A DNA stretch of 64,000 nt, from NCBI GenBank assembly GCA_021234535.1, contig CM037843.1:23095911-23159910 (forward strand), in the 5' to 3' direction. The DNA comes from Stichopus chloronotus. Its lineage: Eukaryota > Echinodermata > Holothuroidea > Aspidochirotida > Stichopodidae. Made by a program: the position numbers and the translations under genes. This document shows, in pieces, positions 22,221-36,290 of this stretch (its first letter is position 1; every line of letters starts with the position of its first letter). The notes under the pieces were generated by a model that saw nothing but the letters and a program-made list of their open reading frames with translations, made no database searches and was not told the origin of the DNA.

Positions 22221-25200
22221 GTAAATTCAAGTGGGACCTTCCTTCCACTGGGTGACTTGCCTTGTGGCATGCCCACTTGGAGCATTTCCATGTGAACTGC
22301 TGTTTCCTTTAACTAAAAGAGTAATTTTAAAGTACACTCAGTTAAAGGGCACACCAGGATATATGGCACAATAGCCATCAGTGTTACTCTGTCTCATACT
22401 GTATACTATGTATCAGTAGAAGTTTAAATACAGGACTTGTAATAGCAGACTTTACAAATAATCCTGTGTGTAGCAGCCATAGCCGTTCTGATGTCAGTCA
22501 GACTTGTCCTAAATCCTAATCAAAATACAGTATGTGTACTCAATGCACTTGTTGAAAGGATACTGAGGAGAACTTGAATCCAGCCACCCAGCATGTTTCC
22601 CTTCAATTGTGTTACATTAGCAATCAAGAATGCACTGAGCCATCTCAGTGGGATTCGTTAATAATAACACAATTGAAGTACTTGCAGTACCTGTAGTTGC
22701 CCTACTTTTTCTGCAACATGCCAGAAGCTAGGAAGTATTCTGAAGATGTACCGTACTCAACTTGGGTGGAAAGGTGAAAGGGGGGAGGGGGAAGATGATG
22801 TGTAATCATGGTTTTTCACTTTCAGGTATTTGTTTTGTTCTTATTGTTTGAATGGTTGATCTGCTTTGAAAAGCCTTTCATCCATGCCACTTTGTTTTGG
22901 CTATCTCCATGCTTATCTTGCTTTTCAATTTATTTTTTTGTAAAAAAAGGGAGAAAAAAAAAAACAGTAGCTAAATGAAAAGAAACCTGCAATGATGGTA
23001 AAATGTCCTTGGACCATAGACCCGCCTTAATTCACCACTTTCTCTATTCATGCCCAGCATGTCTGATGTAAAGGGATACAATGTATCATTCATTGGGATA
23101 GCATTGCATTCCTGCATCAGTGTTAAATAGGTTATGAATGTAGAATGCATGAACAGGCAGTCATTGGTTCAGATGAACATTCAACATTAGTGACTCCAGA
23201 TTGAGTGTGCTCTTTCAGGGTATACAGTACGAATAGTAGCTTTGGGCCATAGCACCGCAGACCAAGTTACAGTAGAAGCCATGAGTTGAATAAAAAGGAA
23301 GATAAGTTTAGATCGTCAGGTGCCATACTCATCATCACATTTTGCCATGAGCCTAGTGTGAGGACTTGTTACACACTACTGTATGTGAATAATACTGCTA
23401 AGTGTACCTATTGTTGTCAAGTTCTGCCTTTTGCTCTTATTGCACCAATTGTCAATATTTACCCACAATGATTGAAATTACTGCATTAATTTAAAACTTT
23501 ACAGAACAGTTGTTAGTACAGCAGCACTTAGAAATTCATAAGAATTACACAGAAATGCATTACACTATGGTACAATATTACCAGTATGATTACTTTATTG
23601 CTCGAATACCTGTCTTTGAAACAACAAGCATGTGCATAATCACACCGTTGAGTTGTGGGAATTTGTCATAAATACCGATCTACATAGTTGGTTATTTAAT
23701 TGGTTAGGGGAAATCTTGTAGCCTTTTTTTTTTTTTTTTTAGGCAAAAGGATTACCCCTGGATTTATGTTGTAATATTTCTCACCCACGTCTGAAGCAGG
23801 GGAATCTCTCGCAGTTAACGCCCCGTATGCACACACAGCATTGTACCTGAAGAAGACTGTCGTTCCTTTGAATGTAAGGTCATAACATGTGAGCAGAAGA
23901 AGTTCAGTTCCACTACCATCTGCTAAATTGAAACTCCCCACTTGGTGGTTTACTTCTGTGTGTTTGTTAGAAGCTAGTTCCATTTAACTCATTGATTTTG
24001 CAATGCAATTATCGACTTACGCGTGTAATGTGAGTAGTTGCCCAGGTATCATTTGGTGTGCTCGATGTGTGAAAGTGTCTTGTGTACAGCAACCTTGACT
24101 TGCACTGTATATGGCTATATGTACAATTTTGTGCGAAACTTATCACACCAAGCTAGCAATTTTGTGACGCTGATAACTAGGCTCGTGGGATGTAACAAAT
24201 CAATCTATTATCACCAGAAACTTTCATTGAAATACACAGGGTGAATGTTACTGTTAAGATGTTACAGTAGATAGTGGTTAAAATGTTGCAAATAATTCCC
24301 CATAGAACAAAAAGAGTCTGGTTTTTGTTCTTTTTTAAGATTTCTCACCTCAGAAAAAGTGCCCACTAATATTTCATTTTGATGAACTTTTAACATGTTA
24401 TCACCAGAGCTTTGTGCATATCTATTCATGAGATATACAAAAAGCTGGTTGCATCAATATTGTGATATGAAGGAAACAAACATATATTTTACCTTGTAGA
24501 ATAAACCAAATATTTTTTTGGGGGGGTTTTGAGCTCTATTACTACAGAAAACTTGCCCACCTAATCCTTTAGTTCCATAAATTTTGCATACATTGAGCAA
24601 TGCAAAAATGAGTGATATAAACCTTTGACACTGCCACCAAACTCACTGTATGTGAAATATATGTAGCACCTCCTCCAATACCCACCCAAAGTGCTTCCTC
24701 ACTGTTTACTCCTCTTCACTGGTTTTGAAGTGTTTTTACCTTTTTGGACACATTTGGATCTATTCAGTTATTCCTCTACGGACTTTTGGATCTCCAACTA
24801 TTTCTTGCGGTAAGTATCCCCTTTCTTCGGATCCTGGTCTCTTCTTGTATTGTCTTCCAGATACCGGTGGTGAGAAATTTTCTCTTGCAGTATCTTTTCT
24901 CTCACATCATTAAACACATCAGGACTTTCCTCTATGCTTTGCTTTTAATGAATTCAATGATTGATTGTTTCAATTTTTTGAGGAGGCACTATTCCGTAAA
25001 ACGCGTTTGTGGTAGTGTCAAAGCTTACCAGTCATTAAACGCAGTAGTAAGAGATGTAATGGTTATGCTGATACAGATAAATTTGTCTCTTGTAAATATC
25101 CAAGTAAGGTGTGTTTTGTGATGTACTCATTCCTTTGGTTTAATTATCATTCTCAATTGCCACAGTGATACTGTGATAGTAGACCTAACATTCAATGTGT

Positions 25201-25481
25201 TGACAGTTCTGCTGTCAGCAATAACTTGATAACAATTATAAGGGTCACTTCAATGTAGCTTTTAGGTGCATTGGTCAGTAATATGTCCTTCCCACAATCC
25301 ACAATTGCAGTGGGGCTTTTTGATAAGAGTGATATATTGTCGAGTCATATTTGACAACGTTTTGATGGTATTGCAATACCAATGCACTGTAGTTCAATGT
25401 TCGAATTTTTGCATTCCTTACCGCCTTTGCAAAAGGCGAAAATCTAGAAAATACACATTGGAGCATTACACAAAGGAAAGG

Positions 25482-25635
25482 CAAACAAGGGCAAGCATAG
25501 CCTTAAGAGGGGGCAGTTCTAGAATTGATTTTGGGTGCACTTTGAAGTTCGAAGCACCATAAGAAGAAAGCTACTAGTGTGAGCAAGGGGTACATATAGT
25601 GCCTTCTGCACACCCACACCAATGAGTTGTGGGGA
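25482..25635 (+). mobile_element. S1 element copy (body forward, with tail)
   Basis: It starts aaacaagggcaagcatagcc and ends cacaccaatgagttgtgggg a. It contains the weakened gagggggcag-type core. Confidence 0.6.
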
Positions 25636-27576
25636 ATAAAGATTGCTTTCACATTTGTCTAGTTTCTTTGTGGTGATAAGCAAAAAAAAAAAGAAACGTG
25701 GGGGAAAAACATTTTACATTAAACATGATGTAAGTGACAGTGGATGGTGCACTACAGTATATGGTATCTGAAATCAGTCACTGGAGGTAGTTTTTAATTG
25801 TGACACTTTCTCACTTGGGAATGCTACATAATTTTAGAAGGGAAAAATCCTGAACCTCCACTCTCCAAGCAAATCAAGATGGCAGCATGGAAAAGAGGTG
25901 TTAGTCTGGTATTATTAGGCCAGACGACCCCATGTGTGGTGTAACGTTACCAGTACTCTTGGTATTGAAGTGCTGCTGTTGTGTTGAGACAAGTGAGTTG
26001 CTTGTAAATAACCAAATCATGTGTAAGAGGTTGGGAATTTCCCTGATTGAATCGCTGCCAAGGACAAAGATTTCGCAGACGGTCAAAATGTTTAGTGGAG
26101 AACATTTCCTTGGAATGCAGTAGTGCTGAGAGCTACCACCAGAGTGGTCTTCAGGCATTGACAGTGAGTTACTTGCATGCCTTACACATATGAGATAGGA
26201 TTAGTTTCATAAATTGCTTGCAAATTATCGAATCAGGTGAATTTCGGCCACAGCGATGCATGCGGGTTAGCCGTGTTCGTTTGTTTTCTACATTATTCCC
26301 CGTTGCGTCACTTGTAACAATAGTTGTTTTGGTCTGTTGCTCTTTTGATCATTCCCCTATGCAGAGTAAATCTACAGTACTGTCACATTGTCCAAATGGT
26401 ATGAATTCTGGGATTCACTGCTCAAAATGTTCTACCTTTTCTACCTGAATATGCTTTCAGTATGATTAACAGGAAAGTCATTGCACAGTATGTAATTCTG
26501 TGTAACCTTGTATGTATTACCCATTCAGTTAGTGAAACGGTTGGGGGGGGCTAAGCTCTTCTGTTTTTGGATCTAAAAGATAAAGAAATTTGTGCATACC
26601 AACAAAGCATTGACCAAAACTGATACATGGTTTTAAAAGAGTTTAGTACAATGTCTCCAATATGCTGAAGTATACTGTAGGTTATACGTTATACTATAGT
26701 ACAAGACCTGCCACAAGAAAGTGAAAATCTTGGTCCTCGATGAGTATAACTCTGTGTTGTCGTTTTGCAATGTACCATCTTGTTTCTGTTGCATTTATTT
26801 CACTGGTGGCTTGCGCTAATTTACTCAATTGTACTCACCTGTCCGGAACATACATGCATACTGGTAAGAGGATGGTGCGTGACGCCGCTGCATGCGTACA
26901 CGATCAGTCGCATTTCTTTCATACTCCAGGCCAGTGTGTTCATAACTAGGGTAGGATCCATTGCAACATACAGAATGTGCTTAGTGTAAAGTGTTCATGC
27001 ACCGATGGCATGCAAGGTTTTTGTGCACTGAGAATGGGTTAAGTGAAAGTTTCGTCTATGTTGGGCAATGGGCAATTACACAGTATACAGGATGTACGGT
27101 GTACAGTATTATGCGGGTGTCACAGAACTGAAGTTCAATGGTTTTCTGTGCTCTGGTGCCTCTAAATATGGATGATAAATTGTGAAGAAATTCCACGTAT
27201 TTTTGTTTTCATGCAGTGTCCTCTTTGCATCAGCTATTCACATACACCTCTCGCATGAATTTCAATTCTGTATATACAGCTGTCAGTGGTGTGACTTACA
27301 TTTCTGCACTATGGTAAGGTATTATCATAAAGTTCAAGTGGAGTGGGCATCAATTGTAATCCTGTAGCAGCTAGTTGCAGTCGTGTATCTGCTGAGAATG
27401 AATCATAACTTACTGTTAATATGTACACTGTTATCAGTATTAGTAATACTCCTTGCTTTATGTTTTCCTTTCCTATGATAGGTTGGGTTATGCGTTGATG
27501 TATTGTTTCCTGTTATGCTAAATGTTCGACCTGGTGGTGACGTTGATACGTTTGTATGTCAAGTTTGAGCCATATG

Positions 27577-27752
27577 ATTCACATCGTAGATGTACACTTA
27601 CCCCTCGCTCACGCTAATGCATTGGTAATCGACCTTGATTTCCTATCACTCCTAGCGTCACAACATGTTCCCAAAGTGGTCCCAAAAATGGCTCATGGAG
27701 CAGTCGTCACTAAAGATAATCCTTGAATACTCCCACCAATCAGTTGTGTCGA
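27577..27752 (-). mobile_element. S1 element copy (body reversed)
   Basis: It starts ATTCACATCGTAGATGTACA, continues cttacccctcgctcacgcta and ends cccaccaatcagttgtgtcg a, a mutated tail module. Confidence 0.6.
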
Positions 27753-30700
27753 ATCAATTAAAAGATGCAGAGTTCTCATTCATAGCTTGCTAGAGCAGGT
27801 ACTTTATTTTTGCTGTGATTCTCAATCTCCCACACGTCTTTTACATATCCAAAAATATGGATAAAACGATATGAGATTAACAAAGGATCGCTTGCCCTGA
27901 TCACACCAGGTCGATATTTGAGTGTCAAAAGGCATTAATCATCTCTTGCACTGTAAGAAGTGCTGCTATAGTTTTGTGGAGACAGGTTAGTATCATCAGG
28001 CCCAGTTATCTTAATCAGGTACATTTTAAAGTGTCAACAAGGACTTTAAAACTGCACAAGTCCTCCTTTAATTAAACTCCAGTTGTGTGGACAGTCAATA
28101 AATAACTTAAATTGTCAAAATAGTGCCGTAAACTGTTGTTTTTGTTTTAATGAAATATTGAATTGCTCCAAAGCTACATTGCAGAACTGAAAATTCACTT
28201 GTAATAAAAGATAAAGTTCCTGGCATTCACAAGTTATTTTTGAAGCACTGCTTTCCCTCATTGGAATGGCACAATTTGTCGCACGTTTCATGCGACACAC
28301 TGGATTCAGGTTAAATGGTGATTCTGTTTTCTGTCATCCAATAAGCCCTTCAATGAAATGTCCGTCTTGAAATTGAAGAAGCATTAGCTTCCCCATCTGA
28401 CATGTCAGAGCAAAGTGGTTGGCGAATGTCGCCCAAGTCGAGCGATTTCCCCAGTGGTACATAAATGTAACTGAAGGCATGATTTGTTTTGCTTTTTTCA
28501 AATGCCAAGTGTTTCCTCTTCCTTATTTGGCAAATCAATGACGTAAAACGCAATCCAAAATAGCGCAGTGTCTGTCAACTCTGTAAGATACTAATTACTT
28601 CAAACCTGCAGTATCTGTTTTTAATTCAGTTAAATTCTGTTCAAGTTTCAGTAATCTTGGGTCAAATGTTTTCCAATGTTTTATGTGTTTTATGTAAAGA
28701 AAACAGGAAAACGAACATTTTCCTGTTACCATAGATCTCTTAATATCCCAAAGAAAAGTTTTGGTTCTGTACGATAGCATGCAGTTAATACAGGAAGTAT
28801 TCTTTTGGATGATGCAATTAACTGAAATCAGATTTTGAACTGACCAAGCCTGTGAAGAAAGCTGGGTGTAAGTCTACTCTTACTGAAATTTTCTTTAAAA
28901 CCATGACTTTTTCAATATTTACTATATGCTGTTCATATTAAGACAACATAAAGAAGGACAAAAAAGTTCAATAAGAAAAGTTTGTCGATTTCATCCCCCC
29001 CTCCTTCCCCGTTTTAGACTTGAATGGTCCAATAGTCAGTGATCAAAGCCTATGGACATGGTTTACTAATTCGCAGAGAAGCATGAGTGGAGGTGTTACC
29101 ACAAATCATCCACAGATTAACTCTTTGGGAGACAAAAAACACAGTGTCATGAATTATGTCAGAGCCTCTCAGTCATTTGCCATCATGTGTACAATGATTG
29201 TGTACCAATGTGCTGTTGCAACTGTTGCTAATCGCAGTGCATTTGTGTGTGTTGTTTTAAGTTTCCTGAACTTCTCCAAATTAATTTTATGGTCAGTGGA
29301 CTTACTTTTGTGAAGTTTAAGATGATTAGGTACATACAACCAAGCCAGTCAGCAACTGACAATCCTTAACTAAGCCTTGTGAGACTGTTTCTTAGCTTGA
29401 GGCTAGTTTAAGCAGGGAGTTGCTATTGATTTAAGTGGCTAGGGGGTTTCTGAGTGTTGATCGACCTTAACAAGTCTTTTATGAAGTAAAAACAGTTGTG
29501 TGTCTGTTACAGGAGATTGTTGCTTAACTACAAATTGAATTTTAACTATCCTTATGGTTCAGAAGGAAATGTTCATTAAGCAGTGAAGTGAAAAGTGCTG
29601 AAAGTAAGCTTGTTTCAGTGACAGCCTGACTAAGCTATAAATTTGATATTAATCAAGGGAATGCATTTGTTTTGTTGCTACTGCAGATCTGAGCAGGTGA
29701 TTCAAATGAGGAACTTTCCCTGATTTGATTGATAGTCAGTGCTTTTGGGTTGGTCAATTGAGTGAACTGGAGTCACTTCTTTACTTCATTAACTTTGTAG
29801 TTACTTCACTGCTGTATTATTCACTCCTTACACTCCTCTTACTTTTGTGCTTTTGAAAATTTTGTCAGTTTCATATAGGAATTGGCCAGATCAGCTCAAA
29901 ATTTCTGTAGGTGTGGATCTATTTTTGCAGTTACGTTTGTTTGTAAAATCGCAAATTGCTTCTTTTAAAGCGTTTGCAGTAGTACCAGTCATCATTTTCA
30001 TGGTCATAAGAATTGAAATATTGTTGGAAATAGGTTAGTCAGTCACTCGCTTCAAAATGTCCAAACCAGGTGGATTTTTATCATTTGCAAGACAGTAAAT
30101 GTATGTTTTATTCATTCTCCTGTCATTTTTTCTAATTACACCTGTTATTTTTTTTTAATTATACTTGAATTGTATGTATGCATTCATTCATACCAGGCCA
30201 ATCATTTTTTTGCGTGAAATGCCAAAAAGAAATTCCATATGTTGTGAGTTTGATCTCGGGATCAGTGTTTCATTCCTGAGAAACCAAGACAGAGAGAGAA
30301 GGAGAGGACTCGCAGGAGAAATGAAGCAGAACGGCTAGTCAAAAATTCAGCTGCATTACATTGTCCTCATCCCTTGAGAGAGACACAATCTGAGTAGTGT
30401 CTCAATTTTCCTGCAGCTGACTTTCTGCATGTGTTTCTGCGCCACTGTATACTATCCTAGTGATGTCATTCATACATTGTTTCACAAACTCTTGAAATCT
30501 GTACCAAAGCTACAATGACTGCAAGGATCCCAAGTCTATTGCTACTTGTGGTAGTCCACCGCTGTTACCTTGTTTTAGCTGTGGTGTTACAGCAAGACTG
30601 TTTTTCTATTACATAAGAAAATGACTCAGGATGTTGAAAAACGATTGCAAGCAGTCACAAATTTTGCTTCTTCCATTCCCTTACCATCACTGCTCATGTA

Positions 30701-32462
30701 TGGGTGAAAACACAGAACCACTGTAGTTAACTGTTACGTTCGGCCAAATAAAGCACTATTGTTACTGTACAGTAGCTGCAATGCATTCGACTGACCATTC
30801 CACACAAACCCATCCTCGAATGGACTCCATCAGCATGGGATATCTGCAAAAGAAGTTCAAGCAATGTGGATGATGAAGTAAGTGTGTACTCCCAATAGCT
30901 CCATGGTACTACAAAGATATCAACTCATTACTTGATCTATACATAGTACATATTTGGCCATGATGTTTAATGTACAGTAGCTCTAGTTTGATATGCACTT
31001 ACATGTACATTACAGTTTGAGGAAGCTGAATTTTTAAGGTGAATATCAATTTGGGGTGCAGTTTGGTTTCAATTTAACCTGCCAGCAGATGTTGGCTAGC
31101 AGATGTACATGAGAATGACTCCCCGTAAAGCTAAGGCTACCACTTGATTTTTTTTTTTTTTGACCTATCAGTGTTTAGATTCTGTTTCAGTTTCCTTGAG
31201 CTGATCATCATTAAGTCAATGAAATTGATGTAAAGTGCTTCCAAGCAAATAGAGTGAAAACATCAAAAAACAAGATGGCAGTTTTGGCACAGATGTTAGT
31301 TGTTTCAACTCTGCTTCACAATTTACTGACCTTGCCCACAGGTTGGATGCATTAAAGATGGCATCCTTCTAGTGTGTCATTTCCCCTTTAGTCTAGATTT
31401 GATTTCATCTAAACTGTTTGTTGTATTCCTCCATGGCAATCAGATTCAGAGAACTGCACAACTACCCCGATGTCTGTAGCATCATGTGTTACATAACGTA
31501 GTTTCGTCTTGATTCACATATACAAACTTTGCGTTGAAACACTAGATTGTTGTTTTCGGTAGGCATGATGCCACAAATACTTCAAGATTTACAAAGTACT
31601 TTGTTGTTTCAGTCAGAGTAAACACTCCCTTGGGAGTGAAGATTGCATTCCAGGTTGCCTTTGTTAACTTGCACTCAGTTTCAGATCTTTAACCGCAATT
31701 TGGTGTCACAAACTATCTATCCACTTGTGACTTACCTTGGTTAAGAGATCCTTCATATCCTCAATTGCCATGATTACATGATTACATTAGTGTGCAGTGT
31801 GGATTTATTTTTACAGTATGCGTGGAAGTAAGAACAATTGCTACACAGTGGTTACGATACCCATGGATGCCTGTGTATGGACATACAATTTGCCTTGGAA
31901 TAGTCATTAATGTTGCCTCTCACAGGGCTTGGAATAAGCTTGAAGATGGGCACAGTTGAAATGAGAAATTGGCTATAGGTCCTTGTTATTTCATAAGACA
32001 TTTACTGAGTGGCACCATGGCCATCGGTAAGTAGGGCCTGATAGCCATGGGTATCGGTGCTGTCAGTTATTTCAAGCCTGCTCTCATGTGACATTTATCG
32101 GGGAATGTATCCATTGCTGCCCTAGCTATGCCATGCTCATTACCTGTCTCCACCCAACTAAAACACCCTCAAATATATTGTGGCTTGGCTGGAATGAGAG
32201 AGTAAATTTCCAACAGTGATCATGAGTGTACTTCTAGGAGACTTCTCTCTTGTCCCTTCTCACCTGCCCTTGTGACCATTTTCTTCAAGTTTTTTTTTTT
32301 TAAACTCTTCGGCAAAATTGTATTTAATGGTGGTCAGGTGGTCTTTGTGTAGCCATCTGATGGGCTCTGTGAAAGAGCAGTACTTCATGTACTGTAGTTT
32401 ATTTCAATCAGCAAGGTTTGGGATGCCTTGAAAAACACCCTGAGCTCAAACGTCTGCAAATG

Positions 32463-32656
32463 CTTCAACTCCTCAAAGCATTATGCAAAATATTAGTTGC
32501 AGAAGTTGCATTATTTGAATTTTTATAATTTTGGTGAACAAATTTTACTTGAGTAGTAAATAACTAAATTTCTACATATGAGAAAACTTATTTCTTAAAA
32601 AAAAAATCATTGTCCTTCTTTATTTCAATAATCTATCATTCTGTGTCCATAAATTG
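32463..32656 (+). mobile_element. MITE M1 copy d, truncated
   Basis: It matches the middle of M1 (aactcctcaaagcattatgc, then aactaaatttctacatatga and aaacttatttctta) but lacks both termini. It is the most diverged M1 copy and ends where an S1 element begins. Confidence 0.6.
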
Positions 32657-32798
32657 TGCAGGCCAGCGATTAGAGGGCGTGGTGCTGGAATTGGTTTTGA
32701 GGACGAGTTGAGCATAGGGTCAAATGTATGCACTAGTGAGGCAAGGGGTACTTTAAGTATAGTCACTCATGAATACCCACACCAGGAAGTTGTGGGGA
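32657..32798 (+). mobile_element. S1 element copy just upstream of PACS exon B
   Basis: It contains gcgattagagggcgtggtgc, gcactagtgaggcaaggggt and cacaccaggaagttgtgggg a. It lies 130 bases before the exon B acceptor and directly abuts M1 copy d. Confidence 0.65.
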
Positions 32799-32927
32799 AA
32801 CCTTTCCTTCAAAACAATTGCCTCATTACCCTTTAATCCTAATGTTTTGTACATCTCATGTTACAGACATACATGCATTTACACTAAAAATGTGTGACCA
32901 TTTCTCTCTTCTGTCTGTCTGTTCCAG

Positions 32928-33053
32928 TATCCTCATTTTCTGAAAGGGGACAACAATAACTTGAGGATAATGCTCCAGAGGCGGAAACGTTACAAGAACA
33001 GGACAATCCTTGGCTTCAAGACATTAGCAGTAGGTCAAATTAACATGTCTGAG
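32928..33053 (+). CDS. PACS: PACS coding exon B (internal exon, core of cargo-binding region)
   Basis: This is the second PACS exon in the window: 42 codons, phase 0 at both ends, so it joins exon A in frame. The acceptor is a strong pyrimidine tract ending gttccag (AG at 32926-32927), and the donor is gtaaga at 33054. The translation starts [16 protein letters not shown], contains the basic run [20 protein letters not shown] and ends INMSE. Vertebrate PACS-1 is nearly identical across [24 protein letters not shown], so this is the best-conserved part of the cargo-binding region and the firmest evidence for the gene. In vertebrates this segment contributes to binding acidic-cluster cargo and adaptor subunits. 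The only family-level difference seen is ordinary substitution; no frameshift or stop is present. The preceding intron is about 31.9 kb. Confidence 0.95.
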
Positions 33054-35179
33054 GTAAGATACAGTCTAGAAAATTGTACTTATATCATACAAAACTTGAG
33101 AATCTCTTGAAGAGGGACTAAAGTAAGTCAATCAAACAATATGTCATACTTACCTCAAGGTATCATGGCATATTGTCACTCTGTGTGTGGAATCTTGTGC
33201 TATATTCGTTATTAAACTGTCACAGCTGCCATGTAGACATACAGTGACGTAGCTGGAAGCAAATCAATGTGTAGTTTGTTGCACATCTCACAAGGGTGCA
33301 GGAGATACTTGTGTCCAACATTCCCCTGATGAACTCTTCCTCATTATAGAGAGTTTGCAAACGTCTGTGACAATAAATTACAAAGTTACCCCTCAAAACT
33401 GGAAAATAGCAGGGATATGTATCAGGGATATTGATGTATTTTTGGATAAAAATAATCTAAAAAATTATCCAGTATAAGGATTTTTAGTGTTTTAAAGCCT
33501 CCTGAGGTATCTATTTTTGGTTGGAGGAGTCTCTTGTACCTTCATAATTTCACGGAAGAGCAGCCAAGACATCACCAAAGCGTGGAGAGAGTGACGGACG
33601 AATGACGTTTGTGATCTCCGTGTGGCCTTTGAAAGTGTTTGTTGGATGCAAAAGAATGTTAAAAGAAATAGATACAGAGGGGGATGTAAAAGTAAAAAAA
33701 TGGAGCACTCCACACATTACCAAGTGGTAATCCAATTCTTAGGAATAGCCGTTACTTGAACTACTTGAAGCCAAGAAGTAATGTAGATCTTACAAACATT
33801 GATGCCGTAGCAGTGATTAATTAGATGTGGTTGTCAGGAGATCTACTTGACTTTCTGACTACCTGTCAGTGACGGCTGAGTGATTGTCACCGACATGGAA
33901 CGTTGAGGCACTTATCTAGTGTAGCAGGCAAGCTGTAACTCTACAGTACATGGCATCATACTCCCAGCTGCAATCTTGAACAAAATTGTTGGGACACTTT
34001 GTCGTACATTGCAAATATAATGCTGAATTTTAGGTGAAAGGATAACATGAAACTCCCGAGCCCCTTTCCAATGTTGCGCTACAGGAGTGAATGTACACTT
34101 TGAACAGCAATCCTGTAGCCAACATTGAAAGGGGAAGCGTGGTGTCCCAAGTTATTTTGTCCAAGACTGTAGCTTGGCTTCTCCCCGTCTCCTATTTGTT
34201 TTTATACATACACATTAGTTGTGTGACTTTGATCCATTTGCTCTTTAATTTAATACTGCTCATGTTTAAATTTTGTGTTACAGTTAAAAGTCAATCAATG
34301 GTAGACGGTGCATTAATTGAAGGGTAATGCACAATAGGGGGTTAAATTGAAGCAGTTCACAAGGGCCTAGCTCGAGTGCAACCAGCCATAGCATTAACCC
34401 CGGAGGGTGCATTATCTTTAAGTTAATGCACAGGTCCAAAATTGATTAACCTTGTTCATGTATACAATTAGAGATTTTGATGAAAAGATGAACATGAAAG
34501 AAAATTGAGTTTGTAAATAACCACATTTTGTATTAAATTGTACCAAGAAAAGGTAAACACGATTCCACAACATGTTGACAATCCTCATGAGTGTTAAAGT
34601 ACAAACACTTTTTGGTGTAAGATAGCAGACACCAAAATACTGTCACCGATGTTTTATTGTACATTCATCCACCAGTGATGTTACTCTAAAATTGATTGTG
34701 TATTCTTTGTTGGATACCACACTGTAATGGGCCAATTGGAGTTGAGGATTCTTCCTGAGTATGAATGAATACCAGATTATTTTAATTTTGGTGCTGTAGC
34801 CCTGTTGCAGTGTGAAAGTACTGTAATTTTGTAGTGATTTTGCTGTTGCAGTTGTGGTAGAATGTCAAGTATATGACTGTGGGTGCAATATGATCTATTG
34901 CCAGACAAGACCAGGTATAAGACCAGGCCCATAACCAGACTAACCGATTTGGGAGGACACGTCAATGTTGGAATTTTGCTGGCCTGAGGAAGGGGTGTAA
35001 CACTCCCCTTTGAAAAAGTTTTTCATTTTTCAAGGGTTATGCAAAATTGTGCTAGATTTCCATCTTTTCTCCCTGTATTTGTATTCCACAAAAGCAGGAC
35101 CTTTTACTACTTCCTTACCAAAGGCTGGCAAGGAATCTTTGGGATAGTGATTCAGTGTATGTGTGTGCATACATGTGTG

Positions 35180-35765
35180 CGGCAAAATCTTGTAAATGCT
35201 GTAGCTTTTGAAGTGGAAGTTCAACGTGGGGCAAAGTTGGTGTGTTGGTAAAACATGAAGATCTCAGCTGGGATTGTTTTTTGGTGTAATTATCTGCGGT
35301 CATCAGCAGACAGAATGTAGACAAGCGATGTTTGAAGTATCTCAGAAATGACAAGTTGCATCATTTTCAAATTTGGATGGTACATACTGCCCCTTAATTA
35401 AATGACATTGACGGTTTTTGCAGGTCAAAGGTCATGTGGGATCATCACAATGTACAATTTAAAAAGCTTGTGAACACTAGCTTTTGAAGGGAATGTGCAA
35501 GATAGCTCAAAGATAGTGTGTGGGTAGGACATTTAAAGATCTTGCCTGGGATTGTTTTTAGTGGATACCAAAGGTCACCTGAGGTCATCTGCAGACAGTA
35601 TATAAACAAAGCATGTTTGTAGTATCTCATGCACCACATTGCACAACTTAAAACTTGGAGGGTATGTACAGGTAGGGCTTTCTAAGTAAAAAAGTTGCGG
35701 TGTTCCTTGAGGTCAAAGGTCATGTGGAGTCATCACAGGTCATAAACTGAAAACTTGTAAACATA
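35180..35765. repeat. Two-unit, roughly 280-bp higher-order repeat with GGTCA motifs
   Basis: The words cttgtaaatgctgtagcttt (about 35189) and cttgtgaacactagcttttg (about 35467) start two units about 278 bp apart. Each unit contains two diverged 140-bp halves. aggtcaaaggtcatgtgg occurs near 35421 and 35709. It is a distant relative of the 145-bp minisatellite, headed by a (TG)n-like tract (gtatgtgtgtgcatacatgt). Confidence 0.65.
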
Positions 35766-35778
35766 AACTAAAAAGCTT

Positions 35779-35843
35779 GTAATGCATGGGTTATATGAGG
35801 TGAGCTCATCGCTAGCAATTTCCCAAACCAATAAGTTTTGGGG
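35779..35843 (+). mobile_element. S2 element copy b (tail part)
   Basis: It contains gtaatgcatgggttatatga, then gctagcaatttcccaaacca and ataagttttgggg. Only the shared 3' module is present, placed directly after the 280-bp repeat. Confidence 0.6.
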
Positions 35844-36290
35844 GAGTCAATCTGAAACAAGAGATTTATGCTTCTGATATTTTTTTTTTTCTGATTTAAG
35901 GCAAAAACTCATCCTCCCAGACAGTTCCACTTAGGTCTAGTCCCTCCCACAGCCTGCCTAAAATTCCTCCATGTTTGTAACCAAAACAATGGATCCCTGT
36001 GTCCACTTTGTTACATGAGCTACTCTGAATCTCAAGAAGTTGCTGTCAATCAAAGAGTAGCACCAGTTAAGAATTCTGCTATCCAGGAGTCAAAACTATA
36101 GCTTGGTGTGATGAGTGACTGCCTTTAATTATGAGCAAGTTTGCTGGACATCAACAATGTTTCACACCTACATTACTGTACCTTGGCTTACTGCAATAAT
36201 GACGTGATGTGCAGTAGAATTGTTTTACATCCATATTAGTGAAACATTTGAGTATTAAAGTTTGTTCAAGGACAATTAAGCTGTCTCATG

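Larger units (their letters stand above)
1058..32927 (+). other. PACS: PACS intron between exons A and B
   Basis: This intron of about 31.9 kb runs from gtaagg to a pyrimidine-rich gttccag acceptor. It is phase 0, so any in-frame exon whose length is a multiple of three could be spliced in. It contains the nested transposon stack at 13.3-16.7 kb, a BEL/Pao remnant, a gypsy fragment, the coding-looking terminal exon at 11663 and the candidate cassette exon at 22122. Stretches not covered by a separate entry (for example 1.1-3.7, 4.6-6.7, 7.4-9.7, 16.7-19.9, 22.3-25.5 and 27.8-32.4 kb) show only AT-rich sequence with short homopolymers and small open frames without recognisable similarity. Confidence 0.88.

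Noticed and set aside
24744..25121. 125-codon hydrophobic open frame on the + strand
   Set aside because: Composition comes from T-rich DNA, an overlapping frame is equally open, and no domain, acceptor or donor pattern supports it.
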